64,000 nucleotides of DNA, taken from assembly GCA_022701275.1 (NCBI GenBank), contig CP031740.1:3483001-3547000 (forward strand), read 5' to 3'. The DNA comes from Microcoleus vaginatus PCC 9802. Its GTDB lineage: Bacteria; Cyanobacteriota; Cyanobacteriia; Cyanobacteriales; Microcoleaceae. A program made the translations under genes and the position numbers. Position 1 is the stretch's first letter; each line of letters opens with the position of its first letter. This document shows positions 1 through 9,604 of the stretch, one piece after another. The notes under the pieces are model-generated. The model was not told the origin of the DNA, searched no databases, and saw nothing but the letters and a program-made list of their open reading frames with translations.

Positions 1-346
1 GTCACTTCATCACGTATTGTATTCGATCAATTCGCGATCGATTCAGCGCGTCGGGAAGCAACACTCAACGATCGCATTATCAAGTTAACAGCCTTGGAAT
101 TTAAGATATTGTATTTTTTGGCTAGTCATTCCGGTTAATCTTGGCGTCGCCAACAGCTAATTGAAAAAATTTGGGGGGTGGAACTGCAACGACACAAGAG
201 AAGAGAAAGTTGTTAGCGTACATATCGGTCAGATTCGCAAGAAAATGATTCAAGTTGATGCTACTGGATCGCAGTTTATTAAAACTATTCGGGGTTACGG
301 TTACAGGTTCGATCCGCCCGATCACACGGCAATGGCAATTTCCTAA
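1..346 (+). pseudogene. OmpR-family response regulator DNA-binding domain, disrupted and cut by the window edge
   Basis: Frame 1 from base 1 reads like the start of an OmpR/PhoB winged-helix domain (LTALEFKILYFLASHSG), then meets TAA at 136-138 where the family usually has Gln. After the stop the same frame continues as SWRRQQLIEKIWG. Near the G-run at 170-178 the recognisable frame moves by one base to NDTREEKVVSVHIGQIRKK and FIKTIRGYGYRFDPP, ending at the TAA at 344-346. So there is one nonsense change (CAA to TAA would explain it) and one indel in a homopolymer. The receiver domain would lie left of the window. The motifs are seen directly; the reading as a decayed gene is inference, and a sequencing error could explain the indel but less easily both lesions. 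Confidence 0.75.
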
Positions 347-366
347 GCTCATCGGCATTAACCACC

Positions 367-771
367 TTATTTGGTGAAAAACATATTTTCCCACCTGCCG
401 TGGGGCAGCCAGATGCCTCCTAGGGAACGAACGCGATCCGGTAACATGAAGTAAGCCCAAGCCGTGCCTAAAGGTTTGAGGTGTGGATCAAAGATTTCGA
501 TTTCCTGTCGCTGATATTCGTTTTGTGTCGGTTCCCGCAGGGGATGATAGTCTTCCAATCGGTCTAAATCGTCCAAAATAGCCGAGTTTGCGAAACTGAG
601 GAGAAAACCGCAGACTGTGCCATCTCCGGCCATCATCGCAGGATAGCCGATCGGCAGCGCAAAAAGTTGACCGCGGGCGATCGCGGGGCAAGCATCCACA
701 ACTTTTCCTTCGCAGTAGCGGAGGTAGTTGGACTCCCCGGGTTTGAGTGTGCCGTAGACAAAGACTTTCAT
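367..771 (-). CDS. gamma-glutamylcyclotransferase-like (AIG2/GGCT fold) protein
   Basis: This 134-residue protein starts with MKVFVYGTLKPGESN, the hallmark substrate-binding loop (YGTLxxG) of the GGCT/AIG2-like fold. It continues with the family's hydrophobic GQLFALPIGYPAM strand, a Gly-Asp-Gly turn and the acidic LDDLDRLEDYHP segment that normally carries the catalytic Glu. Length is typical for the bacterial single-domain family. Members act on gamma-glutamyl amides (glutathione breakdown or gamma-glutamylamine turnover), but the substrate cannot be told from sequence. No signal peptide is seen, so it is cytosolic. It is a single gene pointing toward the broken regulator, with no sign of an operon. 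Confidence 0.8.
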   Translation of the reverse strand: MKVFVYGTLKPGESNYLRYCEGKVVDACPAIARGQLFALPIGYPAMMAGDGTVCGFLLSFANSAILDDLDRLEDYHPLREPTQNEYQRQEIEIFDPHLKPLGTAWAYFMLPDRVRSLGGIWLPHGRWENMFFTK

Positions 772-891
772 CGGGTAGGGCTTAACCGCTAGTTTTTGCT
801 AACATAGATGGCTAAGCTAATAGTTTAAGTCTCGCGGGCGATCGCGACTGCAATCTTCCTAAATTTCGTTGTTTACCCTTTCTTATAATTC

Positions 892-1491
892 ATGACTCTA
901 GCAGTTAGTTTTATTGCTTTTGGACTTCGGCCTTTGTACTTGAGCTCTTTTTTGCCGTCCCTGCCCCTTGACAGCTTGTTTTCGACTCAAGGGATTATGG
1001 TAATGCTGCTGGCCGCCTATGCGGGGGCGATGTGGATGTTTCTCACCAGTGCTCCGAAGGTACACACGGTGATGGTATCCGATCTCGGGCAAGCGAGGGA
1101 GTTCTATGAAGGTATGCTAAACCTGCCCGTAGCAGAAGTGCCGCTGCACTACTACTACAATTACGAGCAAACTTTGGGCACCACTGGCATCGATCCGCTG
1201 TATTTGTCGCCGAATGTCGGGAGGGCAACCACCTCTCAAACGCTGGGGAGTCCCGATGGTTTGTGGTATCAGTTGATGAAAAATACCCAACTGCACATTA
1301 TTAGCGGGGCCGGTGCAGGGGAAAAAAATCGCCAGCGTCACGTTTGTTTCGATCGCGAATGTTTGGATCAGTTATTGATGAGGGTACAAACTCGGGGCAT
1401 TAGTTATAAAATTCGCCGGGAAAAGCCGCTGAATTTTTTGGTCAAGGATTACGACGGCCGCGTGATTGAAATGGCTGAGGTTAGTAATTAA
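892..1491 (+). CDS. VOC-superfamily (glyoxalase/bleomycin-resistance fold) protein
   Basis: The core from about residue 55 reads KVHTVMVSDLGQAREFYEGML, the first beta-alpha-beta unit of a vicinal-oxygen-chelate module, and ends with the matching module VKDYDGRVIEMAEV. The middle, with HYYYNYEQTLGT, is unusual for simple glyoxalases, and I do not know its substrate. The first 50 residues contain a hydrophobic stretch (MVMLLAAYAGAMWMFL) that may be a membrane anchor. The start is uncertain: a perfect TATAAT lies at 884-889, two bases before the ATG at 892. If that is a real -10 box, the start would be Met36 (base 997) or Met38. No catalytic metal ligands can be assigned with confidence. Confidence 0.7.
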   Translation: MTLAVSFIAFGLRPLYLSSFLPSLPLDSLFSTQGIMVMLLAAYAGAMWMFLTSAPKVHTVMVSDLGQAREFYEGMLNLPVAEVPLHYYYNYEQTLGTTGIDPLYLSPNVGRATTSQTLGSPDGLWYQLMKNTQLHIISGAGAGEKNRQRHVCFDRECLDQLLMRVQTRGISYKIRREKPLNFLVKDYDGRVIEMAEVSN

Positions 1492-1553
1492 GTAGGTCGT
1501 TCTAATTAAACGTAAAACGATCTCCCGCGCTACCCCCGACTTCTTTTGGTGGG

Positions 1554-1586
1554 TAATATCATTCCGGCTGTGCCGGAATGATATTA
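1554..1586. repeat. perfect 15-bp inverted repeat between genes
   Basis: TAATATCATTCCGGC (1554-1568) and its exact reverse complement (1572-1586) are separated by only TGT. It follows the VOC gene by about 60 bases. No T-tract follows on either strand, so it is not a classic terminator. It may act as an mRNA 3' end stabiliser or be a dispersed repeat. Confidence 0.7.
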
Positions 1587-1769
1587 GTCGCGAATACGGT
1601 TGCTCTCCCGAGAGAGAATGGCTCAATAAAAAAATGATAAGAATAGTTGAGATTTTTGAGAGATCACTATATTTTAATTAAACTACCTTGATTGGTTTCC
1701 GGAGATTTTTGTATATTCCCAGAATAATCAGTAACACTCTTGTTAACTAAACCTTGGAGATAAGTAGAA

Positions 1770-2249
1770 ATGACAGAAGTTGAAGCCATTGTGGCAAGTT
1801 TGTGGGAGCTGGATGATGATGTATTGGAAGCTCAGCTAGGCTCTCGCGTACAAGCCATAGGGGATGATGTTGCTGGACGTGGAGCAGGAGGGATAGACCC
1901 AGCTTCCTTGGAATCTATTGATGTGAACGTTGCGGCTAGAGCATCCATCGATCCAAGATTTTTAGATGCTGGTCGGCAGCTTGTCGATCGCGTCAACCCC
2001 TTAGTTTACCAACTTATGTGCAAACCCCTCGGAGACGATGCAGAGACTCAGAAGATTTTAGATGAAACAATAAATCAGAACTATACCAAAGCGGCTGGGA
2101 TGTTGGCTCCTGTTTTAGTCAGTGGAGTTGGGTTAGCTCCTGCTGTTGCTACTCTCCTGGCAACTCTAATTATCAAAAAAGTTTCCAAATACCTGGCTAC
2201 TGGAATTTGCGAGACTTGGGAACAAAATCTACCGAAGTCTGCAAGCTGA
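1770..2249 (+). CDS. unrecognised small protein with hydrophobic C-terminal segment
   Basis: I do not recognise this 159-residue protein. The first 60 residues are acidic (WELDDDVLEAQLG). The middle has VNPLVYQLMCKPLGDD. Residues about 108-147 are hydrophobic (AAGMLAPVLVSGVGLAP then VATLLATLIIKKVSKYL), long enough for one membrane helix or a short hairpin, or a buried helix pair. An SD-like GGAGATAAG lies about 10 bases before the ATG. It sits 33 bases upstream of an RRM-like gene on the same strand, so the two are probably co-transcribed. Both converge on the caspase cassette. A membrane-active partner of the lytic enzymes (holin-like) is a guess from context only. Confidence 0.6.
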   Translation: MTEVEAIVASLWELDDDVLEAQLGSRVQAIGDDVAGRGAGGIDPASLESIDVNVAARASIDPRFLDAGRQLVDRVNPLVYQLMCKPLGDDAETQKILDETINQNYTKAAGMLAPVLVSGVGLAPAVATLLATLIIKKVSKYLATGICETWEQNLPKSAS

Positions 2250-2282
2250 GCTACAAAATGGAATTAGCAGAGGTACTTCAAA

Positions 2283-2687
2283 ATGATAAAGGTTAGTGGC
2301 TTACCAGTTAATATTACCAAATGCGATCTGGATGAGCTTTTTTCACCCTACGGTACAATTCAAATAACGGAAAATTCTGTTGTCCTAAAAATCCAACAGA
2401 TTGAAAGTATTGCACATCTAGAACTAGACAAAAACGAACAACTTGCTATTCAAGAACTAAATAACACAAAATGGCGAGACAAATATACCCTTCTGGTCGC
2501 TCCAATCAGAAGAGATGAACTTGAGATCCGGCAGCCTGGAGGAGGCAGAACCACAACCAAGAAGTTCCGTTTAAAGGAGAAAATGCCAGAAGGAGGTGGG
2601 CCAGATGACCGAGGTCAGCCTGGAGGAGGCGGAACCCCGAACCCAAGAGGAGGTCAGTCTGGAGGAGGCGGAAACTCAAATAAATAG
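2283..2687 (+). CDS. divergent RRM-type RNA-binding protein with Gly-rich tail
   Basis: The N-terminus (IKVSGLPVNITKCDLDELFSPYG) matches strand beta1 (RNP2 position) and helix alpha1 of an RNA-recognition motif, the fold of the short cyanobacterial Rbp proteins. The RNP1 position, usually KGFGFVxM with exposed aromatics, here reads ESIAHLELD, so the aromatic RNA-stacking residues are missing. The domain closes near residue 75 (KYTLLVAPIRR). The last 50 residues are a low-complexity tail with repeated PGGG/GGG blocks, as in cyanobacterial Gly-rich RRM proteins. RNA binding may therefore be altered or lost. It is the second gene of a likely two-gene unit with the preceding hydrophobic protein. 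Confidence 0.65.
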   Translation: MIKVSGLPVNITKCDLDELFSPYGTIQITENSVVLKIQQIESIAHLELDKNEQLAIQELNNTKWRDKYTLLVAPIRRDELEIRQPGGGRTTTKKFRLKEKMPEGGGPDDRGQPGGGGTPNPRGGQSGGGGNSNK

Positions 2688-2828
2688 TGGGGAGAATTCA
2701 ACACATACAGCAGCAAATTGCAGGTTTATGAAGTACACCCCAAAAACTGAGTTTCCCCGAAGTGAAGAGAAACCGGTTTTCCCTGTACCTCACTTACTTG
2801 AAAAGTGCTGTAACTTGCAAAACTGACA

Positions 2829-5800
2829 TCAATTACATAATTCTTTTAATTTTTTTGATTGAGTTTGCAAGTAATTGTGGATATGGTTGCATCCTTTCCC
2901 CAACAACCCCTGAAAACTAAGATCTGACACATTCCATAGCAAAACAACTCGCTCTGCCCCGGCAGAGGCTAACCATTTGCTATCGGGAGTGAAATTCACC
3001 GCATACACTGCCGCAGTATGTCCACTCAGGGAGGTGATTAACGTTCCATCCCGTTGCCAAAGCTTTATTATCCCATCCATACTCGCAGAGGCGATCTTTT
3101 TTCCATCAGGACTAAAGCTGGCATCAAGCACCTTAGCAGTGTGTCCGCTCAGTGTGGTGATTAACCTTCCATCTCGGTGCCAAAGTTTGAGTGTCTGGTC
3201 ATCACTAGCAGTAACGATCCTGGTTCCATCAGGACTAAAACTAACAGACCGAATTACACTTGTATGTCCTGTCAGTGTTCTGAGTTGTTGCCCCCTAGAA
3301 CTCCACAATTTTACGGTTGTGTCATCACCAGCAGTGGCAATTGTTTGTCCATCAGGGCTAAAAGCCACACTCAATACTCTATTTTTGTGTTCTTTTAGGG
3401 TGATCGGTTCTTTACCTTTCAAACTCCAAAGTATTGCGGTTCCATCAGCACTCGCAGAGGCAAGTGTCTGTCCCTCACGACTGAAGTTAACAGATCTGAC
3501 CTGATCTTGATGCCTTTTCAGTGTTCTCTGGAGTTGCCCATCTAGACCCCAAATCTTGATTGTGTTATCATCGCTGCCACTAGCAATCGTGTTTCCATCA
3601 GGACTAAAGCTAACGGCATTCACCTTACTGTTGTCTACTTTCAGATTCAAAAGTAGCTTAGCTTCTCGATTCCATATCTTCACTCTTCCATCAGATCCTG
3701 CACTGGCAATCCGTTTACCATCTGGGCTAAATTGAACCGAATTCACCTCTGTCTGATGTCCAAACAAAACAGTTAACCAGTTTCGATCGATCTGCCAAAG
3801 CTTCGTGATGTTATCGTTACCTACAGTTGCCAGCGTCTTTCCATCTGGACTAAAAGTAACACAGGAAATGGGCCCGTTATGACCTACCCAAGTATCCAGT
3901 AATCTGCCATCTTGTGCCCGTAGTCTTACGGTTCCATCTTTACTGCCAGAAGCAATGGTTTGTCCATCTCGACTGACACTCACGCTCCATACCTCTCCTA
4001 GATATGGAATAGTCTTTATAGTCTTTAAAGGTTGCCCCTCTCGACTCCATATCTGGACTTTTTCATCTTGGCTACTCGTAGCAAAAATCTGACCGTCACC
4101 ACTGAAACCTACATTTACAAAAGGCTGAGAGGGGTTGGTGAGAGTCTTGATTAGAGTCTTGCCATCCCGACTCCACAGTTTTACGATTTTATCATCACTG
4201 ACTGTGATAATCCGATCGCCTTGAGGACTAAAACCCACTTGCCTTACCAAGTCTTGATGTCCTTTAAGGGTACGAATCAATTGACCGTCCAGCCGCCAGA
4301 GTTTTACGGTTCGATCGCCACTGGCAGTAGCGATTGTTTTTCCATCTGGACTAAAACTGATACTCATCACCCAATAATTTTTATGAGCATGAATAACCCG
4401 TATCAGCTTGCCGTTGCTGTCCCAAAGTCTGACTGTTCCATCTAGACTGCCGGAAGCAATCATCTTCGCATCATGACTAAAACTGACGCTCATCACCGCG
4501 TCTGTATGTCCTAACAAAGTTTTGACTAGACTTCCATCCCGTCGCCACAACTTAACTGTGCGATCGTAGCTAGCTGTAGCAAGCATTTGACCATCCGGGC
4601 TAAAACTAATATTCTGAACAGTATTTTGATGCCCTTGCAAGCGGTTTTCCTCCCTTACCCAGCTCACAGATTGCGCCAAAGTTGTGAGAACATTAGTCTG
4701 GAGTTTTTGGTCTGTGCTGCCCCAAGGTAATTGTTGCAAATGCTTATTAGCTTTCAGTGCATCAATCAGGCCATCAAAAGAATGTCGATTCACCGCGAAA
4801 TTAGCTTGTGAAGATTTTGTTAAAGCCTCAATTAGTCCTATTTCTGCTTGTCTCCACTGATATCCAGCAAAAACTGCAAATCCACTTAGAGCAAGAATGA
4901 CTCCAGTCACAGTGGCAACCAAACGACGCTGACTATTTTGCCTTTTTTGCAAACTGCACTGAACAAACTCTGCTTCTACCTGGTTTAACCAATTGTTATC
5001 AGGGGAGTTGAGTACATCCTTATTCAATACATCCAAATAGGGATTAGCATTCCAAAGAAACTTTTGCTGTTGCCGATCTTTCCACTCTAAAGCAGCAGGT
5101 GTTAAACGGCGCTCCAATCTTAAGTTTTTCTCCTCTTTTACCCAATTCAGCAGCTTTTGCCAACCCCGCACCAAAGCATCATGGGCAGGTTCCACATAGG
5201 AATTACCTTCTGCATCTTCTCCTTTCACCAGTAACCGTGCATTGGTAAACCGCTCAATTACGGCTTTAACTAAATAGTTTTTCTGTGGCGGATATTCTAA
5301 TTCCGATAACGGGACTTGTCTGCGGGCTAATTCACCCCCACCCAGGGCTACCATCCGCAGCATTACATGACGGATAACTTGGCTATAAGCTGGATTTTCT
5401 TGAACTAGCGCCTGATATTCCTCATCAGCTCTTTGAGTCAGCGATTGTATTACTCCCCCCAAAGCTTGATAATCTGCTTGAGTCAGCGCCCGATCGATGG
5501 TTATCCCTCCATTTTCTGCATCCCATTGTCGCTTCAAATACTTGAGATAAAGTTCGCTCAAGCCAAAAGAAAGCAGTGGCAATGCTCCCGGCATATCCGC
5601 CACTTCATCAATTAATTGTTCTACTAAATCGTGGGGTTGAAAATACATTACCCGTGCTTCGGCTGGCTTTTCAATTGCTTCCCGCAGTTCGGCTCGTGTC
5701 ATAGCAGGTACAATAAATCGTCCGTTGATCCAACGATTTTTAAGCTCAGTATCAGTGTTTCCCACTTCTTTTTTAAGGACTATGGGGAAAAACTTTAAGC

Positions 5801-7196
5801 CAGCATCTCTGACTTGGGGTTCAAAGTCAGAACGTATGCTTAACACTACCCGTAGATGCCGATGGGCATCAATTGCTGTAAGTATTTGTTGGAAAAATTC
5901 CTTGCGCTCATCGTCATTTTGACAGAGTGTAATTATTTCTTCGCTTTGATCTACAAAAATTAATAAATGCGAATTGGCATGACTTTTCGCCCAAACAGCA
6001 ACACTTTGAGTCAGAGTATTTTGTTGATTTTGTAATTCAATTTTAGGTAAGTGGGCATCAACAAGGGCATTATTTAGGGATTGTAAAGGTGTTTCTCCGG
6101 GACGTATCGGTGACAATATACACCATTGCTCGCTAGTTGCTTTTTTTAACTTGGGAATTAATCCGGCTTTTACCAAACTGGATTTACCAGAACCCGAAGC
6201 ACCTAGTATCACGGTTAGAGGATGAGTTTTAACAAAATTTTGTAACTTTTCTATTAGTTCGCTTCTACCGAAAAATAGTTTGCTGTGTTCCTCTTCAAAG
6301 GCTAACAAGCCGCGATAGGGATTTTTGGATTCATCTAAGGGTGGTGCTGGAGGTAGATTTAGCGCGTGTCCTGGTGTCAGGAAAATATACTCACCCTTGT
6401 CGTGTTTGTTGAGGGCATGAATCCCTGGCGTCTGGCGGATGGCACGTGCTTCTGTGGCAATTTCAACACGATCGCGCAAATACACATAGAGATCGGTTGC
6501 CGTAATTACACCATCCCCGGCTGGCTTACCGGGTTCGGCTGGTGGAAAGGCATCGGCTTTACCCTCAAGTGCTTCTATCAACGCACAGGCAAAGGGTGAA
6601 TGGCTTCCGATTTGTCCGCGATCGTCTTTCAGGTTAAAAGCATCCAGTGCAGTTTGGTCATGGGAAGCCGAAGTAAGGACTTGCCATGCGGGGTCTTGAA
6701 TGAAGCGATCGTAGCGTTCTTTGTGGATCGTACCCTGTTCCATCGGAATCGCTTTGCGCGTACTCGACCAGCGAAAAGCACCCGCAAAGCAACAGTCGAG
6801 AATTCCCAAGAAATGGCGGCAGGGAAGCTGAAGTAGGGCTTGATTTACGTCTGACATCCGCAGGTAAGTGCTAACATTGCCAAACTTAGCGTTTTGAGGA
6901 ACCAGATAGCCTTCGGGGCCATCCTCGCCGTTGAGGGCAATCCCATGTCCCGCAAAGTAGAAGAGGAAGCGATCGCCAGCCTGAATTTTTTGCGGCAGTT
7001 CTGTTTCTAGTTCCTGCCGCAACTGGCTGAGGGTAGCTTCACGATCCAGAAGCAGAGTGACGGTGTAATCATGCTCGGTTTCGAGAAGTTGGGCGATTTC
7101 TGTTGCGTCACTGACAGCAGTTTTGAGTGAAGAGATGCCGTTGCCGTAGTCGTTAATACCAATAACCAGAGCATAGCTATTTGTGAATTGTGACAT
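2829..7196 (-). CDS. caspase-like (C14) protease fused to STAND NTPase and 14 WD40 repeats
   Basis: I chose the ATG at 7196 (MSQFTNSYALVIGINDYG), because the 43 residues before it are not family-like; this gives 1455 residues. Residues 5-230 are a caspase domain with catalytic His84 (YFAGHG) and Cys136 (LDCCFAG). Residues about 285-700 are an nSTAND1-type NTPase: the NPYRGL..FGR entry motif, a Walker A (GASGSGKSS) and a Walker-B-like LLIFVDQSEE. A hydrophobic segment (VATVTGVILALSGFAVFAG) follows, probably transmembrane. The C-terminal half has 14 WD40 repeats by eye, each close to FSPDGxxIASxSxDxTVKLW, enough for two seven-bladed propellers. STAND proteins are ligand-gated switches, so a sensor (WD40)-switch-protease effector design is inferred. 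It is the last gene of a four-gene minus-strand run. Confidence 0.93.
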   Translation of the reverse strand: MSQFTNSYALVIGINDYGNGISSLKTAVSDATEIAQLLETEHDYTVTLLLDREATLSQLRQELETELPQKIQAGDRFLFYFAGHGIALNGEDGPEGYLVPQNAKFGNVSTYLRMSDVNQALLQLPCRHFLGILDCCFAGAFRWSSTRKAIPMEQGTIHKERYDRFIQDPAWQVLTSASHDQTALDAFNLKDDRGQIGSHSPFACALIEALEGKADAFPPAEPGKPAGDGVITATDLYVYLRDRVEIATEARAIRQTPGIHALNKHDKGEYIFLTPGHALNLPPAPPLDESKNPYRGLLAFEEEHSKLFFGRSELIEKLQNFVKTHPLTVILGASGSGKSSLVKAGLIPKLKKATSEQWCILSPIRPGETPLQSLNNALVDAHLPKIELQNQQNTLTQSVAVWAKSHANSHLLIFVDQSEEIITLCQNDDERKEFFQQILTAIDAHRHLRVVLSIRSDFEPQVRDAGLKFFPIVLKKEVGNTDTELKNRWINGRFIVPAMTRAELREAIEKPAEARVMYFQPHDLVEQLIDEVADMPGALPLLSFGLSELYLKYLKRQWDAENGGITIDRALTQADYQALGGVIQSLTQRADEEYQALVQENPAYSQVIRHVMLRMVALGGGELARRQVPLSELEYPPQKNYLVKAVIERFTNARLLVKGEDAEGNSYVEPAHDALVRGWQKLLNWVKEEKNLRLERRLTPAALEWKDRQQQKFLWNANPYLDVLNKDVLNSPDNNWLNQVEAEFVQCSLQKRQNSQRRLVATVTGVILALSGFAVFAGYQWRQAEIGLIEALTKSSQANFAVNRHSFDGLIDALKANKHLQQLPWGSTDQKLQTNVLTTLAQSVSWVREENRLQGHQNTVQNISFSPDGQMLATASYDRTVKLWRRDGSLVKTLLGHTDAVMSVSFSHDAKMIASGSLDGTVRLWDSNGKLIRVIHAHKNYWVMSISFSPDGKTIATASGDRTVKLWRLDGQLIRTLKGHQDLVRQVGFSPQGDRIITVSDDKIVKLWSRDGKTLIKTLTNPSQPFVNVGFSGDGQIFATSSQDEKVQIWSREGQPLKTIKTIPYLGEVWSVSVSRDGQTIASGSKDGTVRLRAQDGRLLDTWVGHNGPISCVTFSPDGKTLATVGNDNITKLWQIDRNWLTVLFGHQTEVNSVQFSPDGKRIASAGSDGRVKIWNREAKLLLNLKVDNSKVNAVSFSPDGNTIASGSDDNTIKIWGLDGQLQRTLKRHQDQVRSVNFSREGQTLASASADGTAILWSLKGKEPITLKEHKNRVLSVAFSPDGQTIATAGDDTTVKLWSSRGQQLRTLTGHTSVIRSVSFSPDGTRIVTASDDQTLKLWHRDGRLITTLSGHTAKVLDASFSPDGKKIASASMDGIIKLWQRDGTLITSLSGHTAAVYAVNFTPDSKWLASAGAERVVLLWNVSDLSFQGLLGKGCNHIHNYLQTQSKKLKELCN

Positions 7197-7325
7197 ATAA
7201 CCCATCCAAACGATTTGTAAGAGTTTGTAGGGGTTGACCCCCGTGCTACCCTGTGTCCTCTGGGGCGATTCGCTTACGCCATAGCTTCGCTTCACGCAGG
7301 GGGATTGCCCCCTTCTATAAAACAT

Positions 7326-9452
7326 CTATCGTAGGATCGCGATCTGGATCTCCTTCGTTGTCCACTCTTGACTCGGATCGAATATCGGTACTGCTGGTCT
7401 CGATCGGAATGGAGGTTCGCCAACATCAGCACCAACCGCTGCCAAAAGTCTCCCAAGAGGACTATTGTCACGATCGAAGAGTTGTGCCTTTGGCGCAATT
7501 TCTTCATCAAGTGAGGGTAACTCCAGCCAACGAAAATCGTTCTTCCCGATAGTCGCAAAAACTTTCAGCGTTTCCCTGGCTTGGTTGTATCTCTGCGTAT
7601 CAGGTAGCTCAAAGTTCAGTGCCTCCAAAATTACGTCATTGGGATTGAGTGGGTAAAAAGAGCTTTCTTGATTTCGGATCTTCAGGCGAGAAACTGCCCA
7701 ATTTGCTTGGAGATTCAGCACTGTAACGTTTAAAACATGAGGCGAAATATTTTTGATTCGCAAAAATGTAGATTCACCCGATTTCACAACTAAATTAGTT
7801 GGATCGGTAAATGACTGCGGTTTTTTAGGCATCCCTGGTCGCCAGTTTGGTTGTGTGAGTAATTCCACTTCTAGCTGATTAGTCAACTCAGAAAATTGAT
7901 TGCTCAACTCCTGAATGGCCTGATATTTTGCCAAATGTACCAGACGCTGTACTACCTGTTGCGGAGCCTCAGAATTCTGAATCTTCAGGGCAGGTAGCAG
8001 GTTTTCAAGGGGCGTGCCAACGCAAATCTCATACTCACCGAGTTGATTAACCGCAACTAGATAATCTTCCTTTTGTTGTGCATCCGCCAGCTTCAACCAG
8101 CCATTTCCTGCCAATGCTTCCTTAACTGCCTTCAGTGCCTCATCCTCCTTGTCCTTAATAACTTGAGGCAGTTCATTGTCTTTCTCACCAACCTCTTTTT
8201 TGAAAAGGCGTACTCCCCGTACCAAATCGACAGGGGCTGACAGCATCACTGCCTGAGCGCCTGACTCAATCTTGTCCTCACGCAGAACCTCAATCACATC
8301 TGCCCAGGCATCAGAAGCACCAACTTTGGAAATTTCAACGATCGCCAATTGCTTATTTTTATGGGTAAAATCTGTCGTGCCAAACGCATAGATTGCGAAA
8401 CGATAACCTGGACTGAGACCGTGTGCCATCCCCGCATTCAGCCGAACTTGCTTGACGACTTTCTTCGGTTCTGAGTCTGCCTCTGTTACCTCTTCCTCAA
8501 TTACCTCAAGCACGTTGACGGCATATTGTAAAGATCCGCGCTCAACTCCGAAGACAAAGCGCTCGCTCTCGCCCACGAGCATTGGCATCTGAGGGAACTT
8601 GCTTGGAATTTTCGCACTGACGCGATCGTGCAATGTTTTGTACGTCAATCCTGAAGGGCTACTGGTTAACGTATCGATCATCCAGTACGTCAGCGCCCCA
8701 TGTCGCTCCTTACCACTCACCGCATACTCGTAGGCATACTCGCTAGGACGACAAGCAGCTAGCAACACGTAATCTCTAGGTTGAGGAAGCCAGTGCCCGG
8801 GGGTAATACTTGCAGGAATTCCATCAGTCAGAGCGTGCCAGTTTTCGATCAGCTCTTGTCGCTGGGCAACCAAGCTTTCGGAGTCTCGTGGTGCTGTATC
8901 GGTTTCTCCAGTACCTCGAATTGCAACATCGTCGCCTCTAGTTGCTTCTCCAGAGTGGCAGCTATCCAAGACAAGCGTGACAATCAACCCTTTGTCCGTC
9001 ATCCGCTTCAGCAGTGTAGCCAATTCCACATCCCGCAGGTAGCGCCCAGATTCGTTGCCAATATCTATTGGCACAATTCCCTCATCGAGTTGGTCCTTCC
9101 CCTTCAATTCTGGATAGATGGTTGTCGTCCGTCCTCCATGTCCAGAATAGTGAATGTAAACCTGCTCTCCCGGCTGAGCTAGTTCTGTAATAGCCTTAAA
9201 CTTCGCCACAATATTTTCATAAGTTGGTTCCGGGTTTTTGGTTTCGATTATTTCAGCGACTTCAGGATTCGGAGAAGTCAGCTTGAAAATCCGTTCGGAT
9301 GGAATCTTCAGTGTCTCGGAGAGGTAGCTTGCTACAAGGTTAATGTCACGCACGGCTCCTTTAAGATTCTTGTACAACCGATTGGGTAGGTAGTAGTCAA
9401 TACCTATTAATAAGGCGTAAAAATTCAGTGTTTGATCGGGTTGGTCAGCCAT
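7326..9452 (-). CDS. caspase-family (orthocaspase/metacaspase-like) protease
   Basis: In this 708-residue protein, residues 10-300 form a C14 caspase-hemoglobinase fold: strand FYALLIGIDYYLP, His105 in YIHYSGHGG and Cys165 in VLDSCHSGEA, with acidic residues around both that fit an Arg/Lys P1 pocket. The rest (about 310-708) is a region I cannot name. It contains a beta-rich stretch near 530-620 (FLRIKNISPHVLNVTVLNL) resembling C-terminal domains attached to other cyanobacterial caspases. There is no signal peptide. Its stop lies 129 bases before the ATG of the caspase-STAND gene, and an M15 peptidase gene is 152 bases upstream. Orthocaspases cleave after basic residues; the targets here are unknown. 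Confidence 0.9.
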   Translation of the reverse strand: MADQPDQTLNFYALLIGIDYYLPNRLYKNLKGAVRDINLVASYLSETLKIPSERIFKLTSPNPEVAEIIETKNPEPTYENIVAKFKAITELAQPGEQVYIHYSGHGGRTTTIYPELKGKDQLDEGIVPIDIGNESGRYLRDVELATLLKRMTDKGLIVTLVLDSCHSGEATRGDDVAIRGTGETDTAPRDSESLVAQRQELIENWHALTDGIPASITPGHWLPQPRDYVLLAACRPSEYAYEYAVSGKERHGALTYWMIDTLTSSPSGLTYKTLHDRVSAKIPSKFPQMPMLVGESERFVFGVERGSLQYAVNVLEVIEEEVTEADSEPKKVVKQVRLNAGMAHGLSPGYRFAIYAFGTTDFTHKNKQLAIVEISKVGASDAWADVIEVLREDKIESGAQAVMLSAPVDLVRGVRLFKKEVGEKDNELPQVIKDKEDEALKAVKEALAGNGWLKLADAQQKEDYLVAVNQLGEYEICVGTPLENLLPALKIQNSEAPQQVVQRLVHLAKYQAIQELSNQFSELTNQLEVELLTQPNWRPGMPKKPQSFTDPTNLVVKSGESTFLRIKNISPHVLNVTVLNLQANWAVSRLKIRNQESSFYPLNPNDVILEALNFELPDTQRYNQARETLKVFATIGKNDFRWLELPSLDEEIAPKAQLFDRDNSPLGRLLAAVGADVGEPPFRSRPAVPIFDPSQEWTTKEIQIAILR

Positions 9453-9604
9453 TTTTACCTCATCACTCCAGCATCTGTATTTAACTCAGAGAGTTGATGT
9501 ATCAGCAGAGTTATGGAGCCGTAAGTTATAGCTCTTCAGAAAACTCTGCCAATTCAGCAACCTATTCTTCAGCTCAATATTTTGTTAAGTCGATGGCGAA
9601 CACC

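Noticed and set aside
2596..2826. 76-residue frame overlapping the end of the RRM-like gene
   Set aside because: Different frame over the Gly-rich repeat, no motif.
7197..7325. 43-residue N-terminal extension of the caspase-STAND protein
   Set aside because: The extension is not family-like; the caspase fold starts right after the ATG at 7196.
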